Counted from the first letter of the stretch, positions 23,330 to 35,181 are shown. The stretch is DNA of 64,000 nucleotides from Pyricularia pennisetigena (GCF_004337985.1 NW_021940918.1:620001-684000); one strand, 5' to 3'. Numbers and translations are program-made. The notes: a model not told the origin generated them from the sequence alone.

Positions 23330-25190
23330 AGTTTCACTCAGCCTTGGTCCAAATTTCCTGCACAACTTGAAAAGGCGGACTACTTCGCCGTTTTTCTCAA
23401 CCTCCAAAGGCCCAAGCCTACACTCGAATGAAAATCCAAAGCGTAATGTGAGCATATTCTCAGGTTCCACCCTCCGACAAACATACTCGGCTCGAAGCAG
23501 TCCATGCATTGGCGACCTCTTGCGCCATCTTATACATAAGGCCACCGTAAGACCACGCAATATCGAGAAAGATTTACAACGCGTTCGCCGCCACGCGCTT
23601 CAGGCCACCAACACCACTATTCAACATTAGGATGAAAACAATCTACCATAAGGCGTGACTGAACGGGCTTGTATCTTTTTCACGGTGGTGTTTTACATCC
23701 ACATGTGCAGTTTGGAAGCCCTCTTTGTTCTGGGTCTCAGTCATTTGTGAATGCAAGTATGCGCTATTTGCTGATCCCAGCCTAATTGGACTTAGTCATA
23801 GCCGGAGGGACTGTATGCAAGCCAGGTGAGCAATGCGAGCAAGGTGTGGTGGATTCAGTGGCGCAGCCGCTACAATACTTCTGCACTTGGTGGATTACAC
23901 AGTTTCTTCCTTGGTCAAGGTCTCCTTATTTACATTTCACCTTCTGGGTTGACTGGATACGCAGCTAAATCAATCTGAGAACTGTTGCCAAGGCCGCGTA
24001 AACCTGGTTCAAGGCAAATCTTCCAGTCGCCTATCTTCGACGCGTGCTGGCGGACGTCCCAAAACAACAAACAAGGGTTTTTGTGTTGAATAAATTGTAA
24101 TAATGGCTAGTAGATGCGTCTTTGTGAACCCGTTGTAGGAATTTGTCGATACCATATGGACTTGCGGTGGCGCTACGCAGTACGGCTCAATATAAATTGC
24201 TGGCTTGGACTGATTGTGAGCCCACTCCCTTTGTTGGAACACACTTACCGTGGCTATAAAGCGCCAGCGTGTCTTACAGGAAAGGGACTGTCGCGGTCAA
24301 ACTCAGGCCTCAGCGGAATATTTCTTGAGCTGAGCTACCAGCAGAGAAGATATGACGGAAGAAAGAGGAGTCCCTGAGCCCCAGTATGGGTACGATAATG
24401 GTCTGTGGCAGGAGCAAAATGAACTTCCGCTATCATAACAGATCGGTTATACCCACAGCACTTGGCCTGCTCAAACAAATGCAAGTCTAGAATATGTCTC
24501 CCAAACAGATGCGACGGCAGCATTTGAGGCAGAATCCATCGGTGAGCTGTTATAGTACACCTGTCACACACGAAAATACTAACTGTGTGCACTTTTGCAT
24601 GGAATGAAATATAGGCCCTGGCCAGCATAATGGGCTCCAAATCCAAGCCATTGGGGCATACAATTCACTACATGTTGAGAACTTGATGCTTCTCGACCCA
24701 CGACTGAAAGATTACAGCTCATTTCGAGCACCTTCCATACCCGCATAGCCGACAGCAAACGTTTACAACTGCTCCTCAGACCGCAAAAAGCCCAATTTTA
24801 CAGCAGGATGTTACCGAAAGTCTCTCCTGCTCTTTTTGCTCAAAGACATTTACGAATAAAGCTGGTTTGAACAGGGGTCTTTTAACACGTAAGATTGCTT
24901 CTTGTCTTGATTGAATTATACGATGACTAACGTACCAACAGAGTCAGCCTCCCCCAGGCACCTATGTGAATCTTGCGGCAAAACTTTTGGTCGCAAAGAC
25001 ACCCTACAACGTCATTCAAATATCAAACACCAAAATGTGGAAGCTTTTCGAACTCATAGGAAATCACAATTTCCTAGCTGTTCAAGCTGAAGTACAGGCT
25101 TGGGCTTCTGGGTAGCCGAGAATGGGTTACGTCCCAGGGAGGACAGTCTTCTTTGATAGGCTTGGTTTTAGTGGTGCTCAAAACTACGCA
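23330..25190 (+). repeat. Dispersed repeat R1, copy B
   Basis: Same-orientation copy of 1-1,890, colinear over its whole length including the C2H2 frame at the 3' end. Indels and substitutions are scattered, so the duplication is not recent. Confidence 0.7.
24686..25090 (+). pseudogene. Decayed copy of the two-finger C2H2 gene
   Basis: The frame corresponds to the gene at 1,382-1,789. A one-base insertion after the start codon region shifts the frame into a stop. Finger 1 has lost its first histidine (LNRG instead of LKRH) and, after splicing, its second. Finger 2 (CESCGKTF...HSNIKH) is intact. The intron is conserved (GTAAGATT donor, GATGACTAAC branch point, CAG acceptor, 53 nt) and still joins in frame. 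Confidence 0.65.
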
Positions 25191-25299
25191 CTCCAGCTGA
25201 AATTATAATTCATGTCACAGTTGTACAGTCGCTGTTGTAATTCATCTTTAAAAATAATTGGACACGACTTGCCTTTCGTCTATAAAATTTGCTCGTTTA

Positions 25300-25960
25300 G
25301 GTTGTGCTAGGGGGTGGTGAACTATACGATGTAGAGATCTCAACCGGCTCAATCCCTCATCTTATCCCTGGAACATCACGGCTTAAGTTGATGCATGCAC
25401 TCTCAACAAACTTGCTACCCGGTGCCCCCTTTATCTGGCCTCAAAACTCCAGGCTGTCAATATCAAGAATAAACGTATTGCAACTATTTTATCAGCATTC
25501 TAGACCGGAGTCTCTGACCGTTAACATTTAATCCCTAAACACCAAGCACTTAGGCCATGACAAGGTTTTGGGGCGAAACGATAGATTGTAGACCCATGGG
25601 GGCAAATAGTCTCTGGGCAGCAAGGCACAGAGTGGAATTATGATTCGCCAGATAAAAATATTCCAAATGGAGGCTATTCTGTGGTGTCACCTAATTTGTT
25701 GTGACTCATGCTCCTAAACTATAGTGTGGCCAGGGTATGACTTACCATCATGGTAAGCTCTGAGACATGCTAGGGAGACGCTTCTTCCAATCGATTTACC
25801 ATCACATGGTACCGGGTAATATTGTCTCATTAGTGAAGTGGGTCAATGAAAATAAGGTGAAAGCTCTTCCAATCATTCTTCTTTATCACCTCCGTCCGGC
25901 TGCAGGTAAACGCGTGCCAATAGAACAAAGCCCTCATCCAAGATGCAGCTTGGATATTAC
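25300..25960 (+). repeat. Dispersed repeat R3, copy 1
   Basis: 25,304-25,500 aligns with 55,130-55,320 and 25,885-25,920 ('ctttatcacctccgtcc') with 54,957-54,992, all in the same orientation but with the two blocks in swapped order. No coding capacity is conserved. Confidence 0.45.
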
Positions 25961-26401
25961 ACTGCAGAGATGTGAATCCGCTGGCAGTCGCCACGGCACC
26001 CTCTCGCACGCTTCTCTTTGCACGCTTGTCGTTTGCTCCATTACCAATTACCCACACACAGCCATGGTTTTATTATAGATACGATGGTTTACAGAAGGGG
26101 AAAGAGAACTGGACCCAAATCAGGCAAGAGTGACCGAGTAGCGAAACGTCTATGAAGAGGCGGGTTTGGCGAGCACCAGCTCAAGGCTAATGTTGCAAGG
26201 AGCATGCGAATCACGTGAAGCGTCCAGGAACGCTACATTGGTGACGGCAGGTTAGTTCTTGAGGTAGGAATAATTCTTTGTGCTGACTTCATACGTAATT
26301 TAACGTCCTTCCCAAAGTCTTCTGTCCCCAGACACGTCCCGATCTGTATGCGGGCCATAGACACTTTTCAAGACGCTACTCTCCCCTAGCTCTTGTTTTG
26401 C

Positions 26402-26620
26402 CTAGGGCGTGTCTCCTTTGTCATATACATCTTTGCAGGGGTTTTCTTCGAAATTGGCGTCAAACCTGCGACCCCAAAGGCGGAAATACGACATGATCCT
26501 TTCCGTGTAGGCTGGCCCGCTGTCGCGACCGAGGATTGTGTGAATAAGCCTGACACCGACAGTAGTGTTGAGCTTGCATCTTCCGTCTTGTAAGAGCTCA
26601 ACATGACGCGCTGACAGCAA
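26402..26620 (-). pseudogene. Relic of the gp1-like family C terminus
   Basis: The minus-strand frame reads GRCKLNTTVGVRLIHTILGR, then RLWGRRFDANFEE. This aligns residue for residue with the end of the intact family member at 49,527-50,501 (GKSKLGTTAGVKFVHTLLGR, RLWNLRFDANCED). No upstream part of the family is readable in frame, so it is a fragment. Confidence 0.6.
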
Positions 26621-26839
26621 ATATCTGGCCTAGCATCTCTAGAACGCTTAATCTTGTCTAAATCCGGACCAGAAGCACCCACAACTGCCGCAAGGCGTTT
26701 TCGTTCCGGGACGTAAGTCTTGCGGTCCGTACAACCGGTGGTGTCTTGAGGAAGAGCCATTTAGCATAGATTTGCTAGCAACAGTGGTCTGAGGTTTCTG
26801 AGAGGCTGACAAAGAGGTCCCACGACCAAACATGGGGGT

Positions 26840-28160
26840 TACTTGCGCATCTACATGCTTTTAATCCCTCGTGAAGGCACCGTTATTCTCGAACCATTTG
26901 CCCCCGTAAGATTCCCCACGTCGTTCGTAGCTTCAATAGTACGAGCTACGACGTTCTCCTCGTAGGCGCTTGTGCGAAGACGATAAATACCTTCGCGATG
27001 ATTAATATCAAGTAGCTTAGCACAACCTCACAATGTGGTGGTTCTATATATACTCTGGCTGGGGCTTGACATGTCCATTTCGATAAGTCTACTAACTACA
27101 CAACACGGCCATGGCCACAGTTTTCTCCCGGTGGGCTCTTCATTGACCCGGCCTCCAGTATTTCCCCAAGCTTGCCAAAGTTAGATTCACATTTGGCAAA
27201 GACCAATCTTGCCAGACAAGCCCAGCACAGGCGGCAAACACCCATAAAAACAGCAGCATAGTCGGCGATTAAGGAACAAAGAGCCCATGAACTGCTTCTA
27301 GTCGACCACTGTAAGCCAAAACTTATACACCCACAACCCCTAAGGAGATCCTCAGGATTCTGGTGTACTACATTTCAGAATGAAGCGTTGCCCTCGCTTC
27401 CAAGCTCCTGTTGCTGGTAAAAGTTAGCGACTGTTCAAAATGGCATTTCTGATGCCTAGAAACACTCGTACCTAATTGAGATGTGAACGCCGTCTATGTT
27501 TCGGCAAACTCAGTTATATCCGCTTCGGCCCATTTTCGAAATGATTTTGGTTGAGGGTTTCTTTTTATGTGGTGAAATCTTGCTCATCGGATTTGTTTTA
27601 CTGATTTTGCTGTCGTCAGGATAGAAGCCTTTGTCTGGTACGGACGACTTTTATAATAGGGAGAATAGTCAAGGTCAGCGAGGCTAGCACAAAGCCTGCA
27701 GTGACCCGTTTGTTATACAGGGACCGGGTTTCGTTAAGTGGCCCAGCCCCGCCATTTCTTTATAGAAGATTGTTAGATGGGAGTGATTTTGGCCGTCGAT
27801 AGTATCGAGCATATGTTAGGAAATGGCGGCGAAATACAGCTTTCCCCTTCGCCGAACCGGGGAACTGTATCACCACAGTCAGGGGAACCAAGGTGGCGAC
27901 AGCTGCTTGGTCGCCCAAGCTTTCCAGGATGTCGAATATGGCAAAAAAACAGCAATTGGTCTTCGTTCGCAACTCTCCTATCTGCCAGATGCAGCTTGTC
28001 CCTCAACGACTTCACTCAGCAGTGACGTGGAGCGACGTACATACCCAAAACTTTTGAAGCCCGGCGGCACTCTTACTCTCAAGGTTTCTGGGTTGAAGGT
28101 TTGCAATCAAACACGACCATTATCTCCATACACTTATCAGTCTACTTCTAACAGTCGATT
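26840..28160. other. Gene-poor interval
   Basis: Overlapping frames of up to 154 codons occur at 27,773-28,290 on both strands, but none has motifs, a signal peptide or splice-supported continuity. Confidence 0.4.
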
Positions 28161-28169
28161 GATACCCAT

Positions 28170-28364
28170 TTGCAGGCCATCAAGTACGCGATATTTTTCA
28201 TGTTTGCCCTCGTGCAGGCAGGGGTGTGCGTTAACACCGGGAGGTACAAGTCGCGTGGTACCCTGCAACCACGCCAACCCGAGCTAAGGCACAATCCACT
28301 CGTGGCGCATCCAAAGATACTTCCAATCCCAGCCACAATACCAAATGAGCCACAGCACAGGTAG
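28170..28364 (+). CDS. Possible exon of a small secreted protein
   Basis: The frame has a hydrophobic, signal-peptide-like start (YAIFFMFALVQAGVCVN) followed by a Pro/Arg-rich tail and a stop. It begins right after a TTTGCAG that could be a splice acceptor, so an upstream exon may supply the start codon; otherwise the ATG at about 28,200 would be used. Family unknown. Confidence 0.2.
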   Translation: MQAIKYAIFFMFALVQAGVCVNTGRYKSRGTLQPRQPELRHNPLVAHPKILPIPATIPNEPQHR

Positions 28365-28911
28365 TGGGACGTAAGTGCAAGCTTTGCCCGACCGGATTGC
28401 AAAATTTCCGATGTGGATCCGCGTTTATTATCTTGCCTCCCGCTTCTTCGCAAGCGCGCAGGCTGATGTTAGTTGCGCAGAACTCATTGATCTAGAGCCC
28501 ATTGCCACAGCTGAAGCTAGAAGACTAGTAATGACTTCACCCATTTCTATATTGCGAATCTACGCTGAGATCTTTCTCACATTCATATGGCCGAGATAAC
28601 ATTTCACATAAAACTAAGAGTAGTAAACGTCTGCCATCATTTTCCTCAAGATCATGTGCTCCCTTTCGAGTGTGCGATCATCCTTTCGAGTCTAGCATGA
28701 GTCGTACCACTTTTACTTTTTCGTGGTAAGGTGTTGGCGTATGTTTCGCAAGGTAAATCAACCTTTCTCTCTTGTAGCAGTAGTATGATGACTGTTTCGG
28801 TACGACTACCGCTTTTGATTCAACCCACGATGCGTTGATAATACCCACTATTCTTTACATCATTAACTGCACTGGCTTACGGGAGCATTGTGTGGCGTAC
28901 TATGATTTGAC

Positions 28912-29315
28912 TTATAAAGTCCGGAACACTCCGTTCTTGGTTTTGCCAGCATGTCGCTCGATCGATACATCCAAAAAAACCCGCAGATACTTTTGGCGCA
29001 CTTCGAGAAGCAGGGCGATGGAGTTAATCGCTGAACCAGTGTCTACTTCTAGAAAGTCGCCACGGTTGTAAATAACGCCATCCTGTGCTGTTATCAGTTA
29101 GATTGTGTTGTGCATTTTTTTGGACTGGCGGGAGAGAAAGGCTTACCGGTAAAACTCATGCTTTCACTCAGGTGCCACCAATCTGGCAATCGCTGTTTTG
29201 TTCCATTTTGGACATCATATCGAATGAAGTGGCCAGGGAGCATTTCATCGCGTTTGAATGCCACTTTCCCATTATTAGGACCCGGATAAACAATTCGGTA
29301 AGGGCAGGGCGCCAT
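28912..29315 (-). CDS. Unknown two-exon gene
   Basis: Minus-strand exons 29,315-29,147 and 29,087-28,912 join in frame across a 59-nt intron (GTAAGC donor, ATCTAACTGATAACAG end) to about 114 residues. The protein is mixed alpha/beta in appearance (DWWHLSESMSF, then GVIYNRGDFLEVDTGSAINS) and not recognised. Open sequence continues upstream to about 29,913 in shifting frames, including a possible membrane segment (ALMTFLMSLIVSACGVII). The true gene may therefore be longer, multi-exon or decayed. It lies about 850 bp downstream of the GT32 gene on the same strand. Confidence 0.4.
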
Positions 29316-29869
29316 GGTAGAGGAGACAACAAACGTATGTCTAAGGCTAAGTTTCGCCGTAATAAGGCGTCGGGAAACGGTTCGCTTTATGGCAGCACAG
29401 ATACTTGCTCTACGAGTAGAAGGCAGGGTGGAGTCCGGAGGTACCGTACATCCCATGGAAACAACACAGAGCGGGGGCTTCCAATCAATCCTATCACTGT
29501 TCTTTTCGTCCTGATCACTGCAGATGCACGCCAAGAGCCTGCACAAGCGCGCCACTGACCGAGACACGCAACAAATTGGCTCTCATTGGTCTGCTGAATT
29601 TATCGAGTAGAACGATTACAGCGTAGGTGTCACGCCAGAAAGATGTGAGTCCTCCAGCAGTCTCCCTCGCACGTTTTCGCCTTTTTGAAGGTTCGAATGG
29701 CCTAGGAGGGCCGGAACAAGGAAACTGATTCCTTATACTGCTAATGTTGCTGGGGCAAAGTTGACGCTTTCGTATGATCACCCCGCAAGCTGAGACGATG
29801 AGTGACATCAGAAACGTCATCAAGGCCTGTCTTGTTGGCCAGACAGGTGGCACATGCACGCTTACCCGG

Positions 29870-29960
29870 GGACTTCGAGCATTCACTGGCCTTGGCCACA
29901 GCAGAACGATCAAGGATTAGATCGCCACCTTTGCCTCAGACCTGCCACTAAGCTCTGGAC
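29870..29960 (+). repeat. Short repeat matching 10,340-10,430
   Basis: The segment from 'gcattcactggccttgg' matches 10,348 onward for about 80 bases with scattered mismatches. It is non-coding. Confidence 0.4.
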
Positions 29961-30167
29961 TGTTTCGATGGGCTCTGTCCGGCAGGCAATATATTTACCA
30001 GTCTTTTTGCTGTTTATTTTACGTCTTCTTACGAAGCACAGGAACATATCTTGGTACATAGAACTTCTTTAATTTCTTCATCAATCGTGAGTTATCGTCT
30101 TTGGAGGAAGCCACAAATGTGTGCTTCCAGTGCAAATCGGCACAGCACCAAACCAAGACCGCAGTCT

Positions 30168-31312
30168 CTAACGCTGGTTTTCTCTCCATGAACCCCGGAA
30201 CAGGTGTCTTGCAAATGCCTCATCAGGAATGCTTCCGTCATTGGTACTGCCTGAGTGTGGCTGCCCCATCCCGAACCCATTGATCGGCAGAATGAGTGTG
30301 TCGCGGAATAGCGTCGGAGTACCTAGAGATGAAAGGTCCCTCATGTCTGTTAAACCCTTGTCCGTCTCTTGCAAATATTCCCAGACCACATCCGTCCATG
30401 CTGCTGGGCCGGTGGAATTCATAACCTCAAAACTCGTCGGTCTCCAAGACGGGCTTTCGCTGGAGATATTGTGCTTTTGCTTCAGATCCTCCCAAGACTG
30501 AACAACTCGGGATATCATCATTGGGAAGACAGAGTGACCAGGGGCGGCGGCTATGGTCCATTGGCAGAACTGGATTGTATGAGCGATGTCGGCCCATCTG
30601 CCTCCGTCACGTTGGTCGAAGTAAGACCAACGACCAGCCGGGTATGGTTGCGGAACGGTCTCGGTACCCAGTCGTCAATAGGCTTTAACGCGACAGTGTC
30701 TGTGTCTGTATAGACACCACCTTCAATATAGAGAAGTAAGTATCGAAGTAGATCGGATTTCATGCCAACGTTAGGCAAGGAGTTGAAAGTTGAGACGATG
30801 GCCTCGTCATGTCCAAAGTAGCGGTTGACAAAGTCTTTCCCGCCATCAGGACCAACTAGAATACTACAAATATTCAGTTGAAGCCCTAGGAATTGATGAG
30901 TTTGTAGCACAGATACCCCAGCTGACTGCACTTACTATGTGTAATCTGGGTTCATGGCCAGCCAGGTAGCCGTCTCCTTCAAAGTGACTGGCTTTACCTG
31001 ATCCTTCTTACCCCAGACTCTCGGGAGTATAATCTGCCAAATACTCTGAGGAATAAGGTGGTCCTGGTGTGGCTTGACCCAGTCATATTTTGTGGAAGCA
31101 TCGTCCCAGTTGCGGTCTTTTTGCCGGGTGAAGCCATGGTCCGGTGAACCGGGCCGTTGCAAAATTGAAGTACTGTACAGTAGCAAGCATGTTGTTAACA
31201 CTACCATGGATAGACCTGTCAAGAGGCGGGTGCGGTATCGCGGTCGTTTAACGTGCTGGAGGGCGTGATTGCACAGAGACGACATTGATTTTGAATCGGC
31301 AATACCATGCAT
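30168..31312 (-). pseudogene. GT32 (OCH1-like) mannosyltransferase with one frameshift
   Basis: Exon 1 is 31,312-30,936 and exon 2 begins at 30,863 after a 72-nt intron (GTAAGT donor). Residues ~25-50 form a membrane anchor (LSMVVLTTCLLLY), as in type II Golgi glycosyltransferases. The catalytic core is present: IPQSIWQI, SDLLRYLLLYIEGGVYTDTD with the DxD metal site, then RWADIAHTIQFCQWTIAAAP and GQPHSGSTNDGS at the end. The frame of the first part must shift by one base at ~30,626, between RLVVG and YFDQRDGGRW. No intron fits there, so either a single-base deletion has inactivated the gene or the assembly has an error. All other parts are intact (about 357 residues), which suggests recent loss at most. 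The expected role is mannan or glycan elongation in the secretory pathway. Confidence 0.75.
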
Positions 31313-31716
31313 TTAAGATGCGATAGAATCAAGTGAGGATGCTAAGCAAGGCCTACTTGCGACCAATGATAACTACTGCACCGCTGGATAATGGTGATCA
31401 TGGCGTTACACATCAAATGTCTAGGCTAAAAAGCATTTTGGCACCCGTACAACCAGCCAGCATTATAAATCAGGACTGAGGGTGATACACTAGTTCAATT
31501 GCAACTTCTGCTGTAACAGCCGCCAGTGAGGCCAAGACTTCCCTCTAAACTAGGTACATGGCGCCTGGTTGCAGGCTTGGATGAACCTAAGATACCGTAA
31601 GCCGGGATCCGGGGTCCAGCGTCGTTCAAAGATACAAAACGGCCAAATACCGCCTTTTCGCCTGAAGAAAATGCAAGCAAACGAACCTCCGGATTTGTTG
31701 TAAGCACTAGCTCAAG

Positions 31717-32604
31717 ATGCTGCTTTCGATTATTCTCACTGTTCTTATTCCTTTGAGCAGCGCGTTCGGAGGGCCTTTTAGCCTTTGTATTTCAGACCCT
31801 CCTTTGCAGCTCGTTGCTGGCAAATCCGTAATACAAACCATGTACATGCACTAAACCCCCCTCCCTCCGTCACTAATGCAGCAATGCTAAGCAGATTTTA
31901 CAGCAACCATACCCCGGCCAGGAAAGACTGCCGCGCGGCCATTTACTTTGTAGATCCTGCCTTTCCACCAATCACATACTTTTATGACTCAGGATCCTGT
32001 CATTTTGGATCGGAAAACGCCAGCTTCCAGGTGCCCATCAGTGTGCCGAATGGTGATGCATATGTGACCTGGTCAGACCCGTTCATCCCTTGCCTCTTTT
32101 CTATCTTACGTTACACTAATAAAAAAGCTGTGTAGGACGTGCGGGGCGGCAGCACATATGTGTATGCGCGCTAATGTTTCGGAGGGACGCGGTACCCTTC
32201 GAGCTCCCCAGTCACAAGACGGGACTATTTCTTGTCAAAAGTGGTCCCAGAATGGTAACACGACATTGTCGGCGTCTTTTCACTCTGTGGAAGGTGGTTC
32301 GACCACAAATACAGGCAGAGGCACAACTTCGAGTACAAGCACAACGTCAAGCACAACGCCAAGCACAAGCATAATTGTAACCACAGCCGCAAGCCCCGCG
32401 AGTTCTGTGGTTACCAGCGAGGATCAATCCATCCCACGCTCCAATTTATCCAATACCGTGAGCCCCAGCGCTGACGGCAATGGTTTTGTTCAGGTTAGCA
32501 CCGCTTCTCGTCTTGCAGCCCCTGACATCGCTCGAGGTTTGGTTACAGTAACTCGAACCGTTACAACTCTATTTACAACTATTGTAATATCCGAGTCGCG
32601 TTGA
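31717..32604 (+). CDS. Secreted Ser/Thr-rich protein
   Basis: Three exons (31,717-31,841; 31,892-32,071; 32,136-32,604) join in frame to 257 residues; intron 1 could also end at 31,894, and intron 2 has a GTCAGA donor and CTGTGTAG end. Residues 1-17 are a clear signal peptide (MLLSIILTVLIPLSSAFGG). The mature domain contains paired Cys and reads CRAAIYFVDPAFPP, VSVPNGDAYVTW, then WTCGAAAHMCMR. From about residue 150 the chain is Ser/Thr-rich (TSSTSTTSSTTPSTS) and ends TVTTLFTTIVISES without a convincing GPI hydrophobic tail. It resembles fungal cell-surface proteins of unknown function that carry a small N-terminal domain and an O-glycosylated stalk. The gene is transcribed away from the GT32 gene. 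Confidence 0.6.
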
Positions 32605-32609
32605 GGAGT

Positions 32610-33170
32610 CTTCAATTGTATATAGCCTGTTTTTCGGTTGATTCTTCACCTCAAAGATTTATGCGATATTTGTCGTGGGGGATTTTCCTATTATTTAGGT
32701 GTGCAGTCCGAAACAACTTTGCTGTGGATACATGCCTTTTCGTACCTGCTGGACTCGCAGTTTTTAGCGCCAATGTAATCCTAAGCTTTTCACGGTGTGT
32801 GGGGTATGAATGAATCTTGGCCAATTGTATTGCAAAGATTATAGGTGGGCTGGTTCCACCCTATCAAAGCTGAATTATATGCAAACGCTTTATTGTGATA
32901 CCAAATTGTCGGGTTTATCTCCGCTTTTTCAGCCTACCGGTAGTAATTTCCCCGCTCCTGAAGCAACACGGTGATCCGGCCACAAAAATAAACCTGATTA
33001 TTTTGGGGAAGCCATCACAAATATCGCAATTTAGGGAAATAATAAAAAAGCCTACGGAAATAACCTAAGCGTGATGAACTTAATAAAGTGGGGATACGAT
33101 GAAGGCGTCTTTATTGTTCCTATCCGCAATTCGAAGGAAACCAGGAAAAGGTCTGCTCCTTCCCTCCAGG
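32610..33170. other. Intergenic
   Basis: No gene seen. It includes the 3' region of the secreted-protein gene and AT-rich DNA leading to the minisatellite. Confidence 0.5.
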
Positions 33171-33177
33171 GGTGCCA

Positions 33178-33273
33178 GAACAAACAGAACAAACAGAACA
33201 AACAGAACAAACAGAACAAACAGAACAAACAGAACAAACAGAACAAACAGAACAAACAGAACAAACAGAACAA
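33178..33273. repeat. 9-bp minisatellite, about 10.5 units
   Basis: A near-perfect tandem array of the unit CAGAACAAA. Because the unit is a multiple of three, every frame stays open as a tripeptide repeat (NKQ, QNK, TNR and others), so the open frames here are a by-product of the array. It lies about 90 bp beyond the 3' end of the acidic protein gene. Confidence 0.95.
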
Positions 33274-33360
33274 AAAGAAGCCTGATCGGCATTGAGATCC
33301 TCCGTGGAAGCAAATTTTCCAATTGCATTTTCCACTGCTGTGAGTTTGCAACAACAAAAC

Positions 33361-35181
33361 TTAACGCTTGCAAATCTCCTGCTGCCCACATTGTCTTCGG
33401 GCGGCGTTTATTTCATCATCGACTGTAGAGCCAAACTTGTTCCGAAAAATTGACCTGCTCCATACCCTCAATCCTTCATCTCTCTTCTTTTTGATGTAGC
33501 CTACAACGTATGTTCGCGGCCATCTGTCATTGTTATCATCCTTGGCGGAAACGAAATTGACAACTGAGATATCGCTCCGCTTTAGGTTCTTAAGTGAATC
33601 TTTGTCAGAGGCTCTGGTGATTTTGGATTGCGGGCACCTTTTTGATGTACAGTCTGACTGCTTCACCAGGACATGTCTTTCTGCATGAGGATACTCTTCG
33701 TTGAGGCTGTCCAATTTGACACCCAAAAAATGACTAACAGACATTACAATTGTGCCTGTAACACTGTCTGCTTCAGGGTCATCAGGATCATCCTCCAAAG
33801 TAATTTGGTCGCTTCCGTCAGCTGGTACTGTTCTGTCAATAAAACCTAGTTCGCGTCGATCAGCCTCAGGATCCACACTAGTTAACCTAACTCGATCAAG
33901 CTTCTCATGATCCGCACTAGTTGATCTAGAACTAACGATCCTGGCTACGCGTCTGTGCTTCGAACGATAAGCCGAAAATCGCTTTGACATTTCTCGATCG
34001 CCGTAGAAGTCGTTATCCAGATATTCCAGGGCTTGGGGACAGGTTCCAATCCACTTGCGCGCAGAATGAAGGAGTTCGTTCGGAGTTTCCTCGGAATTTT
34101 CGTGGGTGAGTAGGAACTCCAACCTGAATTTCACATCAGCGAAATCGCAGCCATGCAACACGCAGTCCTGCTGAAGTGCTCGCCAACCAGGCCTATTCAA
34201 ACTTTGAGGATTGACTTTTTGATAAAGAAGTGGCCAAATATTGTCTTGCTCCTCAGAGGAATCATCCGCGGACGAATCCTCCTCGTTCATAGCCTTTCTC
34301 ATATCCAGATCCTCTTCTATGCTTACAGCCTTCTTTTGCCTTGTCGGCTGCTTTTCCGCAGGTGCGGCCTCTTCCTCTTCTCCATCATCTTCGCTATCAG
34401 GAGTTGGCAACTTGTTTTTCCCCTTTGTCTGCTTTTTCGTAGATGCGGGCTCTTCATCTTCTCCGTCGTCGCTATCAGATATCCCTACATCATCTGACTT
34501 CTTTATTGCTTTTGGTAGATTTTTCGCAGGTGCGGGCTCCTTCTCGTCTTCATCTCTGACATCAGGAGTTGGCAATTTACCATTCACCTTGGTCTGCCTT
34601 TTCGCAGGTGTGTGCGACGCCCTTTCTCCACCATCATTATTATCAGATGCCTCTGTAACCTTTGGTTTATTTTCCCCATTTGTCTGCTTAGGCATAGTCG
34701 CAGGTGCGGAATCCTCCGCGTCTTCACCTCTGCTATCAGGATTCAGCAATTTATCTTTCCCCCTTTGCTTCTTTATCGACTTTGGCTGCTTTTCCGCAGA
34801 TGTGGGTTCCTCCTCCTCCTCTTCATCGCTTGTCTCTTTCTGAAAATGTTTTATATTCAAGCCACTGTCTTCAGGGACGTCGTATTTTTCCTTCTTGGCT
34901 AGCGCTCGAAAGCTTTTGACAGCTTTGGCGAATCTTTTCGTGTTTCCAACCCAATCAATTGAATAGGGGGACGTCTGCTCGGCTTCGTCTGCTGTGAAAT
35001 TTACATCGGGTGCCAGTTGATTAATGAACGGAACTATGTTTTGGTCAAGGACTGCATCCCCCGTCTCGAAAAAGCGACGGATTTCGCGAGCAGCACGCGC
35101 CAACTTTCGCTGTCCGGGGGACCCTTCTTCCTCGTTTCTACCGACTTTGTCCTGTCTCTTTTTTTGTCTTGTTGCGGGCAT
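33361..35181 (-). CDS. Acidic, repeat-containing nuclear-type protein
   Basis: A single minus-strand frame starts at the ATG at 35,181 and runs 606 residues. The N-terminal ~100 residues are a conserved-looking helical domain (AREIRRFFETGD, AKAVKSFRALAKKEKYDVPED). Residues ~110-290 are a highly charged Lys/Glu/Asp region built from five or six imperfect repeats of about 30-38 residues with cores such as AEKQPKSIKKQ, KRQTKVNGKLPTPD and KKQTKGKNKLPTPD. The C-terminal half is a second unrecognised domain (NRPGWRALQQDCVLHGCDF, YVVGYIKKKRDEGLRVWSR). Charge pattern and basic clusters suggest a nuclear or chromatin role (inference). It is divergent from the ferric reductase gene, with about 260 bp between starts, so they may share a promoter region. 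Confidence 0.7.
   Translation of the reverse strand: MPATRQKKRQDKVGRNEEEGSPGQRKLARAAREIRRFFETGDAVLDQNIVPFINQLAPDVNFTADEAEQTSPYSIDWVGNTKRFAKAVKSFRALAKKEKYDVPEDSGLNIKHFQKETSDEEEEEEPTSAEKQPKSIKKQRGKDKLLNPDSRGEDAEDSAPATMPKQTNGENKPKVTEASDNNDGGERASHTPAKRQTKVNGKLPTPDVRDEDEKEPAPAKNLPKAIKKSDDVGISDSDDGEDEEPASTKKQTKGKNKLPTPDSEDDGEEEEAAPAEKQPTRQKKAVSIEEDLDMRKAMNEEDSSADDSSEEQDNIWPLLYQKVNPQSLNRPGWRALQQDCVLHGCDFADVKFRLEFLLTHENSEETPNELLHSARKWIGTCPQALEYLDNDFYGDREMSKRFSAYRSKHRRVARIVSSRSTSADHEKLDRVRLTSVDPEADRRELGFIDRTVPADGSDQITLEDDPDDPEADSVTGTIVMSVSHFLGVKLDSLNEEYPHAERHVLVKQSDCTSKRCPQSKITRASDKDSLKNLKRSDISVVNFVSAKDDNNDRWPRTYVVGYIKKKRDEGLRVWSRSIFRNKFGSTVDDEINAARRQCGQQEICKR

Noticed and set aside
1..25190. Repeat-induced point mutation as the cause of R1 divergence
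   Set aside because: Differences between copies include many transversions and indels and no strong C-to-T/G-to-A bias by eye; a computed RIP index would be needed to decide.
33071..33428. Long frames on both strands made of NKQ, TNR, LFV or CSV repeats
   Set aside because: They come entirely from the 9-bp minisatellite, which keeps every frame open; no flanking domain is conserved.
34153..34919. Plus-strand Ser/Phe-rich frames of up to 200 codons
   Set aside because: They are antisense shadows of the Lys/Glu-rich region of the 606-residue minus-strand protein.
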